This document shows positions 37,162-48,471 of a DNA stretch of 64,000 nt, piece after piece (position 1 is the first letter of the stretch; each line of letters opens with the position of its first letter). This DNA is from Nocardia nova SH22a (GTDB taxonomy: Bacteria; Actinomycetota; Actinomycetes; Mycobacteriales; Mycobacteriaceae), in assembly GCF_000523235.1 (NCBI RefSeq), contig NZ_CP006850.1, positions 3,472,001-3,536,000 on the forward strand, read 5' to 3'. The translations under genes were made by a program, and so were the position numbers. The notes under the pieces were generated by a model. That model worked only from the letters and a program-made list of their open reading frames with translations, was not told the origin of the DNA and did not search any database.

Positions 37162-37621
37162 GGCGGCTCAGATAGAGCCGTCCACCCAGGTGGTCGGATT
37201 CGTGCTGCAGGCAGCGGGCCAGATAGCCGGTCCCCTCGACCGTCACCGGCGCGCCGTGCGCGTCGACGCCGGTGACCTTCGCCCAGTCGCCGCGCCCGGT
37301 GGGGAACCACTCGCCGGGAACCGAGAGACAGCCTTCGAGATCCGCCTCGGGATCGGGCATGGTCTCGGGCAGGTCGGAGGTCTCCAGAACAGGATTCACG
37401 ACGTACCCGCGATGACGCACCCCCGCGGCGACGAGGTCGTAGACGAACACCGCGCGCGGATCACCGACCTGATTGGCGGCCAGTCCGGCGCCGTCGGCGG
37501 CGGTGTTCGTCTCGAACAGATCGTCGACGAAGGCCGCCAGTTCGGCATCGAACGCGGTGACGGTGACGGCGGGCGTGGTCAGCCGGGGATCACCGGCGAT
37601 CAGGATCGGTCGGATTGCCAT
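37061..37621 (-). CDS. def: Peptide deformylase
   Basis: A 186-residue deformylase that removes the N-formyl group from nascent proteins. The three motifs are present with small changes: GLAANQVG (usually GLAAPQVG), EGCLSVPG, and the metal-binding HESDH. I chose the ATG at 37621, which starts at the conserved AIRPI segment. It is divergent from a PadR gene across 46 bp that hold two palindromes. Actinomycetes often carry several deformylases, so this may be a secondary copy. Confidence 0.93.
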   Translation of the reverse strand: MAIRPILIAGDPRLTTPAVTVTAFDAELAAFVDDLFETNTAADGAGLAANQVGDPRAVFVYDLVAAGVRHRGYVVNPVLETSDLPETMPDPEADLEGCLSVPGEWFPTGRGDWAKVTGVDAHGAPVTVEGTGYLARCLQHESDHLGGRLYLSRLIGRNHRAARRMIRDQGWSRPGLSWLPDGPHRS

Positions 37622-37624
37622 GAC

Positions 37625-37653
37625 GAGTAGGGTACTCAAATACGAGTACTCGT
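37625..37653. promoter_or_regulatory. Operator-like palindromes between def and padR
   Basis: Two dyads share the core GAGTA/TACTC: GAGTA-GGG-TACTC at 37625-37637 and the perfect 12-mer ACGAGTACTCGT at 37642-37653. They fill the divergent promoter region and start 4 bp upstream of the def start codon. A dimeric PadR binding both would repress def and itself. Confidence 0.7.
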
Positions 37654-37667
37654 GCGAGACTGGTGCG

Positions 37668-38213
37668 GTGAACGAAACCCGGCTCTTCGTCCTGGCCGCG
37701 CTGGCGAAACGTGGTCCGATGCACGGACATCAGCTCCGCCGCGATGCCCGCCTGGATCGGGCGGACCTGTGGTCGCGCGTCAAACCGGGCTCGCTGTACG
37801 GCGCGCTGCACCGCATGCAGGACGAGGGCCTCATCCGCCCGCTGCGCACCGAGCAGGCGGGCGGACTGCCCGCGCGCACGATCTACGAGATCACCGAGGA
37901 GGGCCACCGCGAACTGCGGGCGTTGCGCGACGAGGCGTTCACCGAGGTCGATATCCGGCCGGACCCGGTGGATCTGGCCCTGGTGGCGGGTGCCGATCTG
38001 GATCGGGACGTGCTGCGCGGTTATCTTGCCGACCGCGTCGCCGCGCTGCGGGCCCGGATATCGGCGATGGATCATCAGCTGGAACGCCGCTGGCCCGATC
38101 AGACACACGCCGACGATCTGATCGCCGAACACGCGAGGATGCGGCTGGGTGCCGAAATAGACTGGCACAACAAGGTTCTCGCCGATATCGACAAGCTCGA
38201 TCTACAGCCGTGA
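37668..38213 (+). CDS. PadR-family transcriptional regulator
   Basis: A 181-residue PadR protein. The winged helix is seen in [35 protein letters not shown] and the wing [11 protein letters not shown]; residues 110-181 form the C-terminal dimer helices. The GTG at 37668 was chosen because the family N-terminus begins there and the upstream dyads remain non-coding. The divergent def gene is the obvious target. Confidence 0.93.
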   Translation: MNETRLFVLAALAKRGPMHGHQLRRDARLDRADLWSRVKPGSLYGALHRMQDEGLIRPLRTEQAGGLPARTIYEITEEGHRELRALRDEAFTEVDIRPDPVDLALVAGADLDRDVLRGYLADRVAALRARISAMDHQLERRWPDQTHADDLIAEHARMRLGAEIDWHNKVLADIDKLDLQP

Positions 38214-38226
38214 GGTGGAGCCGGGG

Positions 38227-38940
38227 CTATCGCCGGGGTTCGATCCAGAGGGCCTCGGCGAGCACCGCCAGATCACCGTCCGGTGTGGAGATCGCCACGC
38301 CCACGGTGTATTTGCGGCCCGACGCGGTGATCGGCCAGGACCAGACGAGGTATTTCTCCCCGGCGTGCACCGGAGCGATGTGGCGGGTGGTCAGGGCCGC
38401 GGTGACACCGCCGGGACGCATTCCGGCCAGCTCGATCGCGGCCCAGCCGCCGGGACAGTCGACGGCGGCCCAGATGTTCTCGGTCGTGAGATGACCACCG
38501 GGACCGGCCAATTCGTCGTCGGGGATCCACGCGGCCGCGACAAGGTCGTGCTCGCGCAGGCGCCGCGGATACATGCGCAGGCCGCGCCCGGGGGTATTGG
38601 CCGTACCGCACCCGTAGCAGTCCGGGATGGGGCTGCCCGCGGCGAAGGACTCGCGGGAGGCGATGGTGGCCTGCTCCCACGACGGCGGCGGTGTGACCGC
38701 CAATTCCACCGCGCCCGGACTCGCTTCGACCAGGACCGTCCCGTCCGGATCGGTGAGGGCACTGCCGGATGCGGACTCGGTGATCAGCACCGGAGCCTCG
38801 ACCGGCACGCCGCGGCGGAAATCGACCCGCACCTCGCCGCCCACCCGGTCGGCCAGCATTCCGGCGATGTAACCGCCGAACGCGAGATCGGGGAAGCCGT
38901 GTACGTAGCCGGGAATGGTGATCGCCGTACCGGCAGTCAT
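38227..38940 (-). CDS. Hypothetical protein, probable double-hotdog thioesterase-like
   Basis: A 237-residue cytoplasmic protein. Two halves of similar size, each with FGGY or TTRHIAPVHAGE-type segments, suggest a duplicated hotdog fold as in acyl-CoA thioesterases. Between them is a cysteine-rich turn, PDCYGCGTANTPG, which could bind metal. The ATG at 38940 is taken because the upstream sequence lacks a better ribosome site than the weak GAAAGG. It converges with padR after 13 bp. I do not recognise a specific function. Confidence 0.7.
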   Translation of the reverse strand: MTAGTAITIPGYVHGFPDLAFGGYIAGMLADRVGGEVRVDFRRGVPVEAPVLITESASGSALTDPDGTVLVEASPGAVELAVTPPPSWEQATIASRESFAAGSPIPDCYGCGTANTPGRGLRMYPRRLREHDLVAAAWIPDDELAGPGGHLTTENIWAAVDCPGGWAAIELAGMRPGGVTAALTTRHIAPVHAGEKYLVWSWPITASGRKYTVGVAISTPDGDLAVLAEALWIEPRR

Positions 38941-39031
38941 GCGTGTCCACACCTTTCGAGTGCCGTGATCCCGTCGTGTGCACCATAACCCGGACCACCG
39001 ACAAGTCCATCCGCGTGCGACCGGACGGACG

Positions 39032-39670
39032 CTACGGCAACGGTTGCGCGTCGCGCTGCGTGAGCATGAGCGCCATGAGCCCGGTCTCCTGCCCCTGGGC
39101 GACGATCATGGCGCGGGCCTGTTCCTTCACCGGTCCCGAAGCGATCTCCTGGTCGGCCGCGCGGGCCATGGCCAGACCGCCCTGATGATGGCGATACATC
39201 AACTGCAGGAACAACACCTCGGCATCACGCCCCCGCGCGGCCGAGAGCCGGTCGAGTTCGGCCATCGTCGCCATTCCCGGCATCGTGGGAGCCGCAGCGG
39301 GGGCACCGGAGTGCTGATGCGCGGCCATGTCCGCGGAATTCATCCACGCCATCGGACGGTTCGATGTCGGCGCGGCGTTCGCCAGCCGCAGCCAGCCCAG
39401 CATGGTGCCGATCTCGATCCGCTGGGACTGATCGATCTGCCGGGCCAGCCGCTGCACCTGCGGATCCACGCCCGGGTCCAGGCGGGCCACGATCTGGATC
39501 GCCTGCTGGTGATGGGCGGTCATGTCCTGGGCGAAACCGATCTCGGTGGCGTCGAGAACCGGTGGGGCCGTGTGCTTCTCGGGCAGCACGAGCGGCCGCA
39601 GTGCCGCGCCGATCACCAACAGGATCAGCGCGGCCGCCGCGTAGGAGGCCCAGTGGAACCAGCGTGACAT
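39032..39670 (-). CDS. DUF305 exported/membrane-anchored protein
   Basis: A 212-residue DUF305 protein. One N-terminal membrane helix (YAAAALILLVIGAALRPLVL) anchors a four-helix, ferritin-like extracytoplasmic domain. Paired histidine motifs DMTAHHQQAI and LMYRHHQGGL, plus a His/Met-rich insert (HQHSG, MPGMATM), suggest metal binding, possibly copper; this is inferred. Its start directly abuts the stop of the upstream secreted protein, so the two are one operon. Confidence 0.9.
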   Translation of the reverse strand: MSRWFHWASYAAAALILLVIGAALRPLVLPEKHTAPPVLDATEIGFAQDMTAHHQQAIQIVARLDPGVDPQVQRLARQIDQSQRIEIGTMLGWLRLANAAPTSNRPMAWMNSADMAAHQHSGAPAAAPTMPGMATMAELDRLSAARGRDAEVLFLQLMYRHHQGGLAMARAADQEIASGPVKEQARAMIVAQGQETGLMALMLTQRDAQPLP

Positions 39671-41242
39671 CTACGAGCCCACGATCGACTGCTGGTCCGC
39701 CGGTGGGGAATACACGTCGTTGTCGAGTCGCAGCACCATGAATCCGTTGTCGTTGCAGGTGGTCCACAGCTGGTCGCCGTGCCATTCCGGCGGCGCGAAA
39801 CACCAGTCGGTGGACACGTCGCCACCGGCGACCATCCCGCTGCGCGGCGACAATGCCTGTGCCGGATCGAATTTCCCGTCCAGGATCGCGCGCGCCACCG
39901 AGGTCCCGTCCAGGATCGGCGGCCCGATCAGCGAGGCCAGCGCGTGCGGGGAGTTCCACAGCTGCAGGTTCTGCCCGGTCCGGGCGGGCGGGTTGAAGTA
40001 GGCGATCTCGTGGACGTGGAACGGATCGCGCACGTCGAACACCCGGATGCCCGACGATTCCCAGCCGCAGGCCAGCGCCGTGGGGTTCGCGGGACGATCG
40101 GCCGCGCAGTAGTGCGAATCGTAGGAGAACACCGAACCGCCCATGGACGAGGCGAGCATGCTGTCCTGATTCTCGGGCAGGTTGATTCCGAGCTTGAGCT
40201 TGTTGACGACCTTCGGATTGTTCTCGTCGGAGATGTCGATCAGTTTCACACCTCCGGCTCCGCCCTCGTCGACGGTGAACAGATACGGCTTGCCGTCGTA
40301 GGTGACCGGCACGCTGTGCTGGGTGGCGAAGCCGTCGCTCCAGAACACCCGGCCGATGTGGGCGACCTGGGGATTCGGATCGCGGCGCTGGACGGCGCTG
40401 ATATCGAGGACGGTGAACCCGCCCAGCGCCGACAGATACATCCGGTTACCGTCGGGGCTGACGCCGAAGCCGTGCGCCTCGATTCCGGTGAGTCCCTGCC
40501 AGATCACATGCGGATTGGCCGGATCGGTGAGGTCGACCGCGCTGACGAATCCCGGTGCGATCCCCGAGGCCCAGTAGGTGCGCCCGTCGGGGGAGAAGCC
40601 GCCCTCGTGCGTCGTGATCGGCAGCGGCATGGCCAGATTCGTGCCGGGACCGGGATTGAGCAGGCGCGGATGGGCGCAGTCGGAGATGTCGTACACCGAC
40701 AGATAGCCGGTGCCCTCGAGGAACGGAACTCCGGTGCCCACCAAGAGCTTCCGCGCGGTGTTGACCTTCAGGCTCTCCCAGGTTCCGGCCAGCATCGCCG
40801 GATCGGTGAGGGTGGCGGTGAGCGCCGGATGTGCCGGATCGGCGACGTCGATCACCTGCACGCCCTGGGCGGGGCCCAGCAGATTTCCGGGGAAGAACGA
40901 GCCCGTGTAGGAGCAGTGGTCGAACGTGGTAGAGGTGATTCCGGCGCCGCGGCCCTGGTAACCGCCGACGAGCGACATATTGCAGGTGTAGCCCTGTGCA
41001 CTGCGCCCGGAGTTGCGGTCGGCGGCCGGAACATCGCCCTGCATGCCGGTTTCCGGGCGCGATCCCGGACCGCAGTCTGCGGGTGGGACCGCGACCTTGC
41101 CGATGTCGAGGAATTCCTGGACCTGGTTCTGGATATCGGACTGCAGATCCGCCGAGGCGCCGCCGACCGGCAGGAACGCGGCGGCCAGCAGTGCCGCGGC
41201 GAGCACGAACAGGGGTCTGGGCATCCTCGATATCCGCACCAT
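39671..41242 (-). CDS. Secreted LVIVD-repeat/beta-propeller protein
   Basis: A 523-residue exported protein. The signal peptide is RPLFVLAAALLAAAFLPVGG ending at ASA. The mature part is a beta-propeller-like repeat: blades have the pattern V-I-D-V-A-D-P-x-P and are seen at VIDVADPAHPAL, VYDISDCAHPRL, AVDLTDPANPHV, VLDISAVQRRDP, LIDISDENNPKV and VFDVRDPFHVHE. It fuses directly (0 bp) to the DUF305 gene. Start alternatives are 41242 or the ATG at 41224, both upstream of the signal. Function unknown; a surface role with its partner is inferred. Confidence 0.85.
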   Translation of the reverse strand: MVRISRMPRPLFVLAAALLAAAFLPVGGASADLQSDIQNQVQEFLDIGKVAVPPADCGPGSRPETGMQGDVPAADRNSGRSAQGYTCNMSLVGGYQGRGAGITSTTFDHCSYTGSFFPGNLLGPAQGVQVIDVADPAHPALTATLTDPAMLAGTWESLKVNTARKLLVGTGVPFLEGTGYLSVYDISDCAHPRLLNPGPGTNLAMPLPITTHEGGFSPDGRTYWASGIAPGFVSAVDLTDPANPHVIWQGLTGIEAHGFGVSPDGNRMYLSALGGFTVLDISAVQRRDPNPQVAHIGRVFWSDGFATQHSVPVTYDGKPYLFTVDEGGAGGVKLIDISDENNPKVVNKLKLGINLPENQDSMLASSMGGSVFSYDSHYCAADRPANPTALACGWESSGIRVFDVRDPFHVHEIAYFNPPARTGQNLQLWNSPHALASLIGPPILDGTSVARAILDGKFDPAQALSPRSGMVAGGDVSTDWCFAPPEWHGDQLWTTCNDNGFMVLRLDNDVYSPPADQQSIVGS

Positions 41243-41426
41243 TGCGGGGCCCCCACTTTCCACATCGAAACGGGTTCGCGCTCGCCGCAATGACCGGTAC
41301 CGCCGGTTTCGGGCAACGCATCGAAACGGTAACCCACTCTTCTTCTCAGCGGTCCGTTTTCCGCGAAACACGTGTCCGGTCCGGGAGCTGTTGCGCCACA
41401 GCCACACTTGGGACAAACTCCACGGA

Positions 41427-41867
41427 ATGGGAATGAAACACGTTGCAGTCATTTCGGGTGCGGTGGCTGCCGCGTTGAACACAGGAGTCGCGGTGGCCGC
41501 GGCAGCACCGAACCCCGCCGACACCCCACGCCAGGCCGTGGCCCGGACCTACATCGACGCGCTGGTCTCCCACGACGCGAGCGCCGTGCCCTTCGCGCCC
41601 GACGCCACTCGTGTGGAGGCCGGGCTGCAGACCGGGTACTCGGGTCCGCAGCTCACCCACGAGCTGAACGACGGCGTGCAGTACAAGGTGATCCAGGACA
41701 TCCGGGATGTGCGCATGACCGAATGCGGTGATGTGGTGACCGCGCGCTACCTGCTCGACTCGGGTGTCGCGGGCGTACGGCTGATGACCGTCGACATCAC
41801 CGAGACCTTCGTCATTCCCGACGGGACCATCCACACCATCAACGCCACCATCGATCCGGTGTTGTAG
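41427..41867 (+). CDS. Secreted NTF2/SnoaL-like protein
   Basis: A 146-residue exported protein with a short signal ending near AVAAAAP and an NTF2-like cone fold (ARTYIDALVSHDASAVPFAP; TFVIPDGTIHTINATI). It resembles DUF8021-type proteins. It is 21 bp upstream of a second, cytoplasmic SnoaL-like gene. No catalytic assignment can be made. Confidence 0.8.
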   Translation: MGMKHVAVISGAVAAALNTGVAVAAAAPNPADTPRQAVARTYIDALVSHDASAVPFAPDATRVEAGLQTGYSGPQLTHELNDGVQYKVIQDIRDVRMTECGDVVTARYLLDSGVAGVRLMTVDITETFVIPDGTIHTINATIDPVL

Positions 41868-41888
41868 CGCGAAAGCGAGGAATCTCCG

Positions 41889-42362
41889 ATGTCCGACAAC
41901 GATGATCCGCGGGCGGTCGTCCTGCGGCTGTGGGCGGCGCTGGCCCGGCGCGACTGGGACGGGGTCGCCTCGCTGCTGAGCGAGGACTGCATCTATCTGG
42001 ACGTGCCCACCGGCCCCACTCTCGCCGCCAAGGGACCGGCCGACACCGTCAGACGCCTGCGGATCGGACTGGCCGGACTCTCGGAGTACACCAACCACAA
42101 CGGGCTGCTGGTCGCCGACGGCCCCGATGTGATCTACGAACACTCCGAGACCTGGGTGTGGCCGACCGGTGAGCGCGCCGATCTGCCCTTCGTCTCGGTG
42201 CACCGGGTCGAGCGCGGCCGGGTCTCGCTGTGGAAGGACTACTGGAACTTCGACACCCTGACCGCGGCCGCACCGCCCACCTGGCTGGAGGATTTCGCCG
42301 CTGCGGACATGTCGTGGATCTACGACGCGACGGCGGAGTTGAGCGCGCGCAGCGGACGCTGA
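41889..42362 (+). CDS. SnoaL-like/limonene-epoxide-hydrolase-type protein
   Basis: A 157-residue NTF2-superfamily protein (VLRLWAALARRDWDGVASLL; YEHSETWVWPTGE; FVSVHRVERGRVSLWKDYWN). The pattern resembles limonene-1,2-epoxide hydrolases, which have an Asp-Arg-Asp centre; Arg and Asp residues are present, but I cannot confirm the triad by eye. It follows the secreted NTF2 gene and ends at a bidirectional terminator. Confidence 0.82.
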   Translation: MSDNDDPRAVVLRLWAALARRDWDGVASLLSEDCIYLDVPTGPTLAAKGPADTVRRLRIGLAGLSEYTNHNGLLVADGPDVIYEHSETWVWPTGERADLPFVSVHRVERGRVSLWKDYWNFDTLTAAAPPTWLEDFAAADMSWIYDATAELSARSGR

Positions 42363-42367
42363 CGATT

Positions 42368-42399
42368 CCGGCGCGGTGCATCGCGATGTACCGCGCCGG
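42368..42399. terminator. Bidirectional intrinsic terminator
   Basis: A 14-bp stem with one G-T wobble and a CGCG loop: arms 42368-42381 and 42386-42399. It fills the space between two convergent genes exactly, ending next to the stop codon of the minus-strand gene. Confidence 0.88.
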
Positions 42400-43290
42400 T
42401 CAGTCCTCGGCGAGCAGTTCCCGGCAGCGGTGCACCAGCGCGGTGCGCAGCCCCGTCGCGCGACCCGCCAGATCGGCCTGAGCACGCACGTATTCCGCAC
42501 GGCCGCCCGGTGTTTCGATGGCGATGGGGGAGTAGCCGAAGCCGGTCAGATCGTAGGGGCTCGCCCGCATGTCGATCTCGCGCGCCGCGCAGGCCAGGGC
42601 GAAGCAGTCCAGCAGCAGCGCGGAGTCGATCAACGGGACCAGTTTGAACGCCCACTTGTACAGGTCCATGCTCGCGTGCAGGCAGCCGGGCTGTTCCCGG
42701 CGGATCTGATCGTCGCGGGTGAGCGGTTCGACATTGCGCGGTGCGGCCTCCGGGGTGAAGAACCGGAACGCGTCGAAATGGGTGCAGCGCAACGACATCG
42801 ACTCCACCACCGCGTCGGTGCCGGTGCGGCCCAGGCGCAGCGGGACCTGGCTGTGGCGGACCTCGTCGCTGCGATAGACCATCGCCCATTCGTGCAGTCC
42901 GAAACAGGACAGCTGGGGCGGACGGGTGGCCGTGGCCGCCAGCAGTTCGGCCACGAAGGCGACGGTGTCGTGGCGGCGCCGGAGGAAGGCCGGATCGGCG
43001 GTGCAGACCGGGCCGGTGGCATCCTCGACCTCGATCCGGTGATATCCGCGCCGGTCCAGGTACTCCGCGGAATCCTCCAGCGCCACACCGAATCCCGGAT
43101 GCCAGCGCCGCAACTGCGCCGGTTTGTGACCGTAGTAGGTGAACAGGAAATCGAGCACCGGATGTTTCCGACCGTCGGCACGCTGCCGCAGATACGGGCC
43201 GACGAGTTCGCCGACCCGCTCGCGGTGCGCGGCGGCCCGCTCCTGCCACAGCTCGCGCGGCAGGGGCCGCGTCCGGGTCGAGATGCTCAT
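42400..43290 (-). CDS. Actinobacterial protein annotated as 3-methyladenine DNA glycosylase
   Basis: A 296-residue protein of a family widespread in actinomycetes (LWQERAAAHRERVGELVGPY, FLFTYYGHKPAQLRRWHPG, CLHASMDLYKWAFKLVP). Databases commonly name it 3-methyladenine DNA glycosylase, but no helix-hairpin-helix or AlkA-like catalytic motif is visible, so I treat the function as unproven. Its ATG overlaps the stop of the next upstream gene (ATGA), so it belongs to the DUF21/CBS operon. Confidence 0.75.
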   Translation of the reverse strand: MSISTRTRPLPRELWQERAAAHRERVGELVGPYLRQRADGRKHPVLDFLFTYYGHKPAQLRRWHPGFGVALEDSAEYLDRRGYHRIEVEDATGPVCTADPAFLRRRHDTVAFVAELLAATATRPPQLSCFGLHEWAMVYRSDEVRHSQVPLRLGRTGTDAVVESMSLRCTHFDAFRFFTPEAAPRNVEPLTRDDQIRREQPGCLHASMDLYKWAFKLVPLIDSALLLDCFALACAAREIDMRASPYDLTGFGYSPIAIETPGGRAEYVRAQADLAGRATGLRTALVHRCRELLAED

Positions 43291-44351
43291 TCGGCCACCC
43301 GGTGCGTCGCGTCGCGCACCGTCCCCACGAACTCCTCGACCAGATCCTCGAGTGCCACGATGCCGACGGTGTTGCCGCGGCTGTCGATGACGCGGCCCAG
43401 GTGGCTGTTGGTGCGGCGCAGCCGGGCCAGCGCCTCGTAGAGCGCGGTACCCATGCTCAGCGTCGGCAGCGGCCGGATATCGGTGCGCGGGATCGGCGTC
43501 GCGGGTCCGGCCGCATCGTCGGCCACCTTGTCCAGCACGTCCTTGACGTGCAGATAGCCCACCAGCGAACCGTCCGAGGCGCGGACCGGGTAGCGCGAGA
43601 AACCGGTCTGGGCCACCGCGGACTCGATATCGCCGAGGGTGGTGCCGTCCCCGCGCAACGGCACGCACCGGGTCTTGGACAGTGCCACCATGACATCGGC
43701 GACGATCCGGTCGGTGGTGCCCAGCGCCTGGGTGAGACGGCGGTGCTCCTCCTCGTCGATGAGACCCTCGGACCGGGATTCGCCGATCATCTCCGCGAGC
43801 TCCACCGACGACACCGTGGCATCGATCTCGTCCTTCGGCTCGACCCGCAACGCGCGCAGGGTGAGATTCGCGGCGAGGTTGTAGAGCCCGATCAGCGGCC
43901 GGGCCAGGCGCAGCCACCACAGCATGATCGGCACCAGCAGCAGCGCCACCCGCTCCGGTCCGGCCAGCGCGATGTTCTTCGGGATCATCTCGCCCATCAG
44001 CATGTGCAGGATGACCACCAGCCCCAGGGCCAGGGCGAAGCCGACCGGATGCAGCAGTTCGTCGGGCACTCCGGCCAGGTCGAAGGGGCGCTCGAGCAGA
44101 TGGGCGATCGCGGGTTCGCCGATGCGGCCCAGTAGCAGCGAGCAGATGGTGATGCCCAGCTGGGCGGCGGCCAGCATCATCGACAGGTGCTCGGCCGCGC
44201 CGATCACCGTGTTGGCTCCTCGTTTACCTTGTGCGGCAAGGGTTTCCAAGCGGTCCCGGCGGGCCGAGATGAGGGCGAACTCGGCGCCCACGAAGAACGC
44301 GTTCGCGCCCAGCAGCACGACGGTCAGCAACAGTCCGAACAGATCACCCAT
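43287..44351 (-). CDS. DUF21/CBS-domain membrane protein (CNNM/CorC-like), short form
   Basis: A 354-residue membrane protein. The N-terminal DUF21 domain has about four helices ([37 protein letters not shown]), followed by a CBS pair ([40 protein letters not shown]). It lacks the C-terminal CorC/HlyC domain that its upstream partner has. The family is linked to magnesium or cobalt transport. Overlaps of 8 bp upstream and 4 bp downstream show tight coupling. The pair matches M. tuberculosis Rv1841c/Rv1842c in position. Confidence 0.93.
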   Translation of the reverse strand: MGDLFGLLLTVVLLGANAFFVGAEFALISARRDRLETLAAQGKRGANTVIGAAEHLSMMLAAAQLGITICSLLLGRIGEPAIAHLLERPFDLAGVPDELLHPVGFALALGLVVILHMLMGEMIPKNIALAGPERVALLLVPIMLWWLRLARPLIGLYNLAANLTLRALRVEPKDEIDATVSSVELAEMIGESRSEGLIDEEEHRRLTQALGTTDRIVADVMVALSKTRCVPLRGDGTTLGDIESAVAQTGFSRYPVRASDGSLVGYLHVKDVLDKVADDAAGPATPIPRTDIRPLPTLSMGTALYEALARLRRTNSHLGRVIDSRGNTVGIVALEDLVEEFVGTVRDATHRVAE

Positions 44352-45720
44352 GGCTGAGCTCCCATGTCGTCACCGCGTCGGCGTCCACCGGCTGCAACAG
44401 CACCCGGTCGATGCGCCGTCCGTCCATCCGCTCCACCCGCGCCAGCCAGCCGCCGTCGGTGTGCGGCTGGGTGTGCGCGGCGACCGGCAGGACCACTTCG
44501 TCACCGGCCACCGGGATGCGGCCGAGGGTGGTCAGCACCAGTCCGCCCAAGGTGTCGTACTCACCGTCGGGTGCGCAGTAGCCGGTGGCCCGCGACACCT
44601 CGTCGATGCGCAGCAGACCCGAGCAGTTCCAGCCGAGGGCGGTGCGGCGCACGTCGAGTTCCTCCTCGTCGTGCTCGTCGCGGACATCGCCGAGGATCTC
44701 CTCGATGATGTCCTCCATGGTCACCACTCCGGCGGTGCCGCCGTATTCGTCGACCACCAGCGCCAGCTGCATCCCGTCGGCGCGCACCCGCTCCAGGACG
44801 GTGTCGCCGTCGAGGCTGGCCGGGACGATCGGGACTCCTCGCGCGATCGAGGCCAGCGGGATGGTGGCGCGCCGCCCGGCCGGATGCAGGAATGCCTGCT
44901 TGACGTGCACGATGCCGAGCGTGTTGTCGAGATCGCCGTCGATCACCGGGAACCGGGAGAACCCGGTGCGATTGGAGGCGGCGATCAGATCGGCGATGGT
45001 GTCGCCCTGGTCCAGGGATTCGATCTTCACCCGCGGCGTCATGAGGTCCTCGGCGCTGCGCTCGCCGAACAGCAGGGAGCGGTCGACGACGAGTGCGGTG
45101 CGCTGATCGAGGGAACCGCGCAGTGCCGAGGTGCGCACGAGCGATCCCAGTTCCTGCGGTGAGCGGGCCGAGCGCAGCTCCTCGGCCGGTTCGATCCCGA
45201 GCCGTCGCACCGCCCAGTTCGCGGCGCCGTTGAGCAGTTTGATCAGCCAGGAGAAGACCGTGGTGAACACGATCATCGGTCCCGCCGTCCAGCGCGCGGT
45301 GCCCAGCGGTTCGGCGATCGCGATGTTCTTGGGGACCAGCTCGCCGTAGGTCATCGACAGCGAGGTCGCCAGCACGAGGGCGATGACCAGCGAGATGCCG
45401 TGTGCGGTACCGGTACTCGCGCCGAGTGCGGTGCAGATCGGCTCGATCAGCCGGGCCAGGACCGGTTCGGCGATGTAACCGGTGACCAGGGTGGTGATGG
45501 TGATGCCGAGCTGGGCGCCCGACAGCTGGAACGACAGGGTGCGATGCGCGTGGCGGACCTGCCGGGCGCGCCGGTCACCGTCGCGGGCGTGGGCCTCGAC
45601 GGTGCTGCGCTCGAGCGCGGTGAGGGAGAACTCCGCGGCGACGAAGACGGCCGTGCCTGCGGTGAGTGCGATGAACCCGAGCAGGCTGACGACGGTGAGC
45701 ACGACGGTCACGGACGGCAC
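44344..45720 (-). CDS. DUF21/CBS/CorC_HlyC membrane protein (hemolysin C family)
   Basis: A 458-residue full-length family member: DUF21 membrane domain (residues 1-200), CBS pair (about 215-335) and a C-terminal CorC_HlyC domain (about 350-440). The GTG at 45720 opens directly on the first hydrophobic segment. It is the first gene of the three-gene minus-strand operon; a 249-bp gap separates it from guaB1. Confidence 0.93.
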   Translation of the reverse strand: MPSVTVVLTVVSLLGFIALTAGTAVFVAAEFSLTALERSTVEAHARDGDRRARQVRHAHRTLSFQLSGAQLGITITTLVTGYIAEPVLARLIEPICTALGASTGTAHGISLVIALVLATSLSMTYGELVPKNIAIAEPLGTARWTAGPMIVFTTVFSWLIKLLNGAANWAVRRLGIEPAEELRSARSPQELGSLVRTSALRGSLDQRTALVVDRSLLFGERSAEDLMTPRVKIESLDQGDTIADLIAASNRTGFSRFPVIDGDLDNTLGIVHVKQAFLHPAGRRATIPLASIARGVPIVPASLDGDTVLERVRADGMQLALVVDEYGGTAGVVTMEDIIEEILGDVRDEHDEEELDVRRTALGWNCSGLLRIDEVSRATGYCAPDGEYDTLGGLVLTTLGRIPVAGDEVVLPVAAHTQPHTDGGWLARVERMDGRRIDRVLLQPVDADAVTTWELSHG

Positions 45721-45969
45721 CGCCCGCCGGGTAACGGAGGATCTGCGGAGAGGGGATCGCCGGGCTGGTCACCCGGCTCGATAGAGGAGCCCTCCTGTGT
45801 GGCGCCCTCGGACGCGGGTGACAACTGGTTCCTTTCGCAGTGGACGAGCCGGACGATACGCGATACCGGACGGCGGAGGCGGGCCCCGCCGGTCGGCAAA
45901 CCCTATGTTACCGGGCGCCCGAGCCCGGCTCATCGTCGCGGCGCGTCGTGGACGCCCCGGCCCGCGTGC

Positions 45970-47475
<1,506 letters not shown>

Positions 47476-47477
47476 TC

Positions 47478-47939
47478 ATGCCCCGTATCGCGACCGCCAC
47501 GGTGATCGACCGGGCGGCACTACTCGATTTCGTCGCGCCGCGCCACCGCGGCGTGCTGGTGACCACCCGGGCCGACGGCAGCGCGCAGATGTCGCCGGTG
47601 ACCTGCGGCACCGACCGGGAGGGCCGGATCGTGATCTCCACCTATCCCGGCCGGGCCAAGACCCGCAACATCCGGCGGCGGCCGCAGGTGTCGATCTGCG
47701 TGCTGTCCGACGAGTGGGACGGTCCCTACGTCCAGATCGACGGGCGCGCCGAGGTTTTCGACATGCCGGAGGCCCTCGACGGACTCGTGGACTACTACCG
47801 CGGTATCGCGGGCGAACATCCCGACTGGGAGGAGTATCGCGCGGCGATGGCACGGCAGGACAAGTCGCTGATCCGCATCGACATCGAGCGCTGGGGTCCG
47901 GTCGCGACCGGTGGGTTCCCGCCCGAACAGGACGGGTAG
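47478..47939 (+). CDS. PPOX-class F420/FMN-dependent oxidoreductase
   Basis: A 153-residue split-barrel flavin/F420 protein (LLDFVAPRHRGVLVTTRADG, ISTYPGRAKTRNIRRRPQVS, YVQIDGRAEVFD). It resembles the Rv1155 group, which binds F420. The ATG at 47478 has AAAGGA upstream. It is divergent from guaB1 across 62 bp. Physiological substrate unknown. Confidence 0.9.
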   Translation: MPRIATATVIDRAALLDFVAPRHRGVLVTTRADGSAQMSPVTCGTDREGRIVISTYPGRAKTRNIRRRPQVSICVLSDEWDGPYVQIDGRAEVFDMPEALDGLVDYYRGIAGEHPDWEEYRAAMARQDKSLIRIDIERWGPVATGGFPPEQDG

Positions 47940-47949
47940 CGGGCGCGGA

Positions 47950-48471
47950 TCAGCGCGACCGGGTACGCGGGAGCAAGCGCCGCCACCACGGTTCGTGTGG
48001 GCCACGACCCGCCGGTTTCGTTGCGGCAGCGGAGATTTCGCGGGTATCCAGCCGGGTGCGTGCCGTGGGGCGCCGGGCGGCACGCCACCGGTCGACGATC
48101 TCGTCGGTGTGCACCGGCGCCACCCGGACCTGCGGGCCGTGCGGCATCCGGATCCATTCCACGATGCGGGCATTGAGATCGGCGACGTAGGCGCGGACCT
48201 CGGCCTCGGAATTCATCGCGGCCACCGTGTCCGGCAGGCGTTCGAGATCGCGGCGCAGGACGAGCGAGGCGGGCAGCAGGCCCTCGCCACCGATCCCCTC
48301 GCGCCGCAGCAGATTCTTCAGCCACCAGTTCTCGTCGTAGGGTTCGCCGCGACCGGGCAGGGGTTGGCCGGTGCCGGGCAGATCATCGAATTCGCCGCGC
48401 TCGGTCGCCTCCCGGACCTGCCTGTCGATCCAGGACTCGAAACCCATCCCGGCAGGTTTGCGTTCGGTCAT
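47950..48471 (-). CDS. DUF1992 (DnaJ-homologue) domain protein
   Basis: A 173-residue protein. The DUF1992 domain is at residues 8-75 (SWIDRQVREATERGEFDDLP, GTGQPLPG, WWLKNLLRREG). The C-terminus is basic and rich in Arg/Trp. The family is distantly tied to J-domain co-chaperones, but no HPD motif is present, so chaperone action is not supported. It converges with the PPOX gene after 10 bp. Confidence 0.88.
   Translation of the reverse strand: MTERKPAGMGFESWIDRQVREATERGEFDDLPGTGQPLPGRGEPYDENWWLKNLLRREGIGGEGLLPASLVLRRDLERLPDTVAAMNSEAEVRAYVADLNARIVEWIRMPHGPQVRVAPVHTDEIVDRWRAARRPTARTRLDTREISAAATKPAGRGPHEPWWRRLLPRTRSR

Noticed and set aside
45721..45969. Possible small gene or riboswitch between the DUF21/CBS genes and guaB1
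   Set aside because: A 63-residue minus-strand frame exists but has poor composition, and no magnesium-riboswitch core could be recognised by eye.
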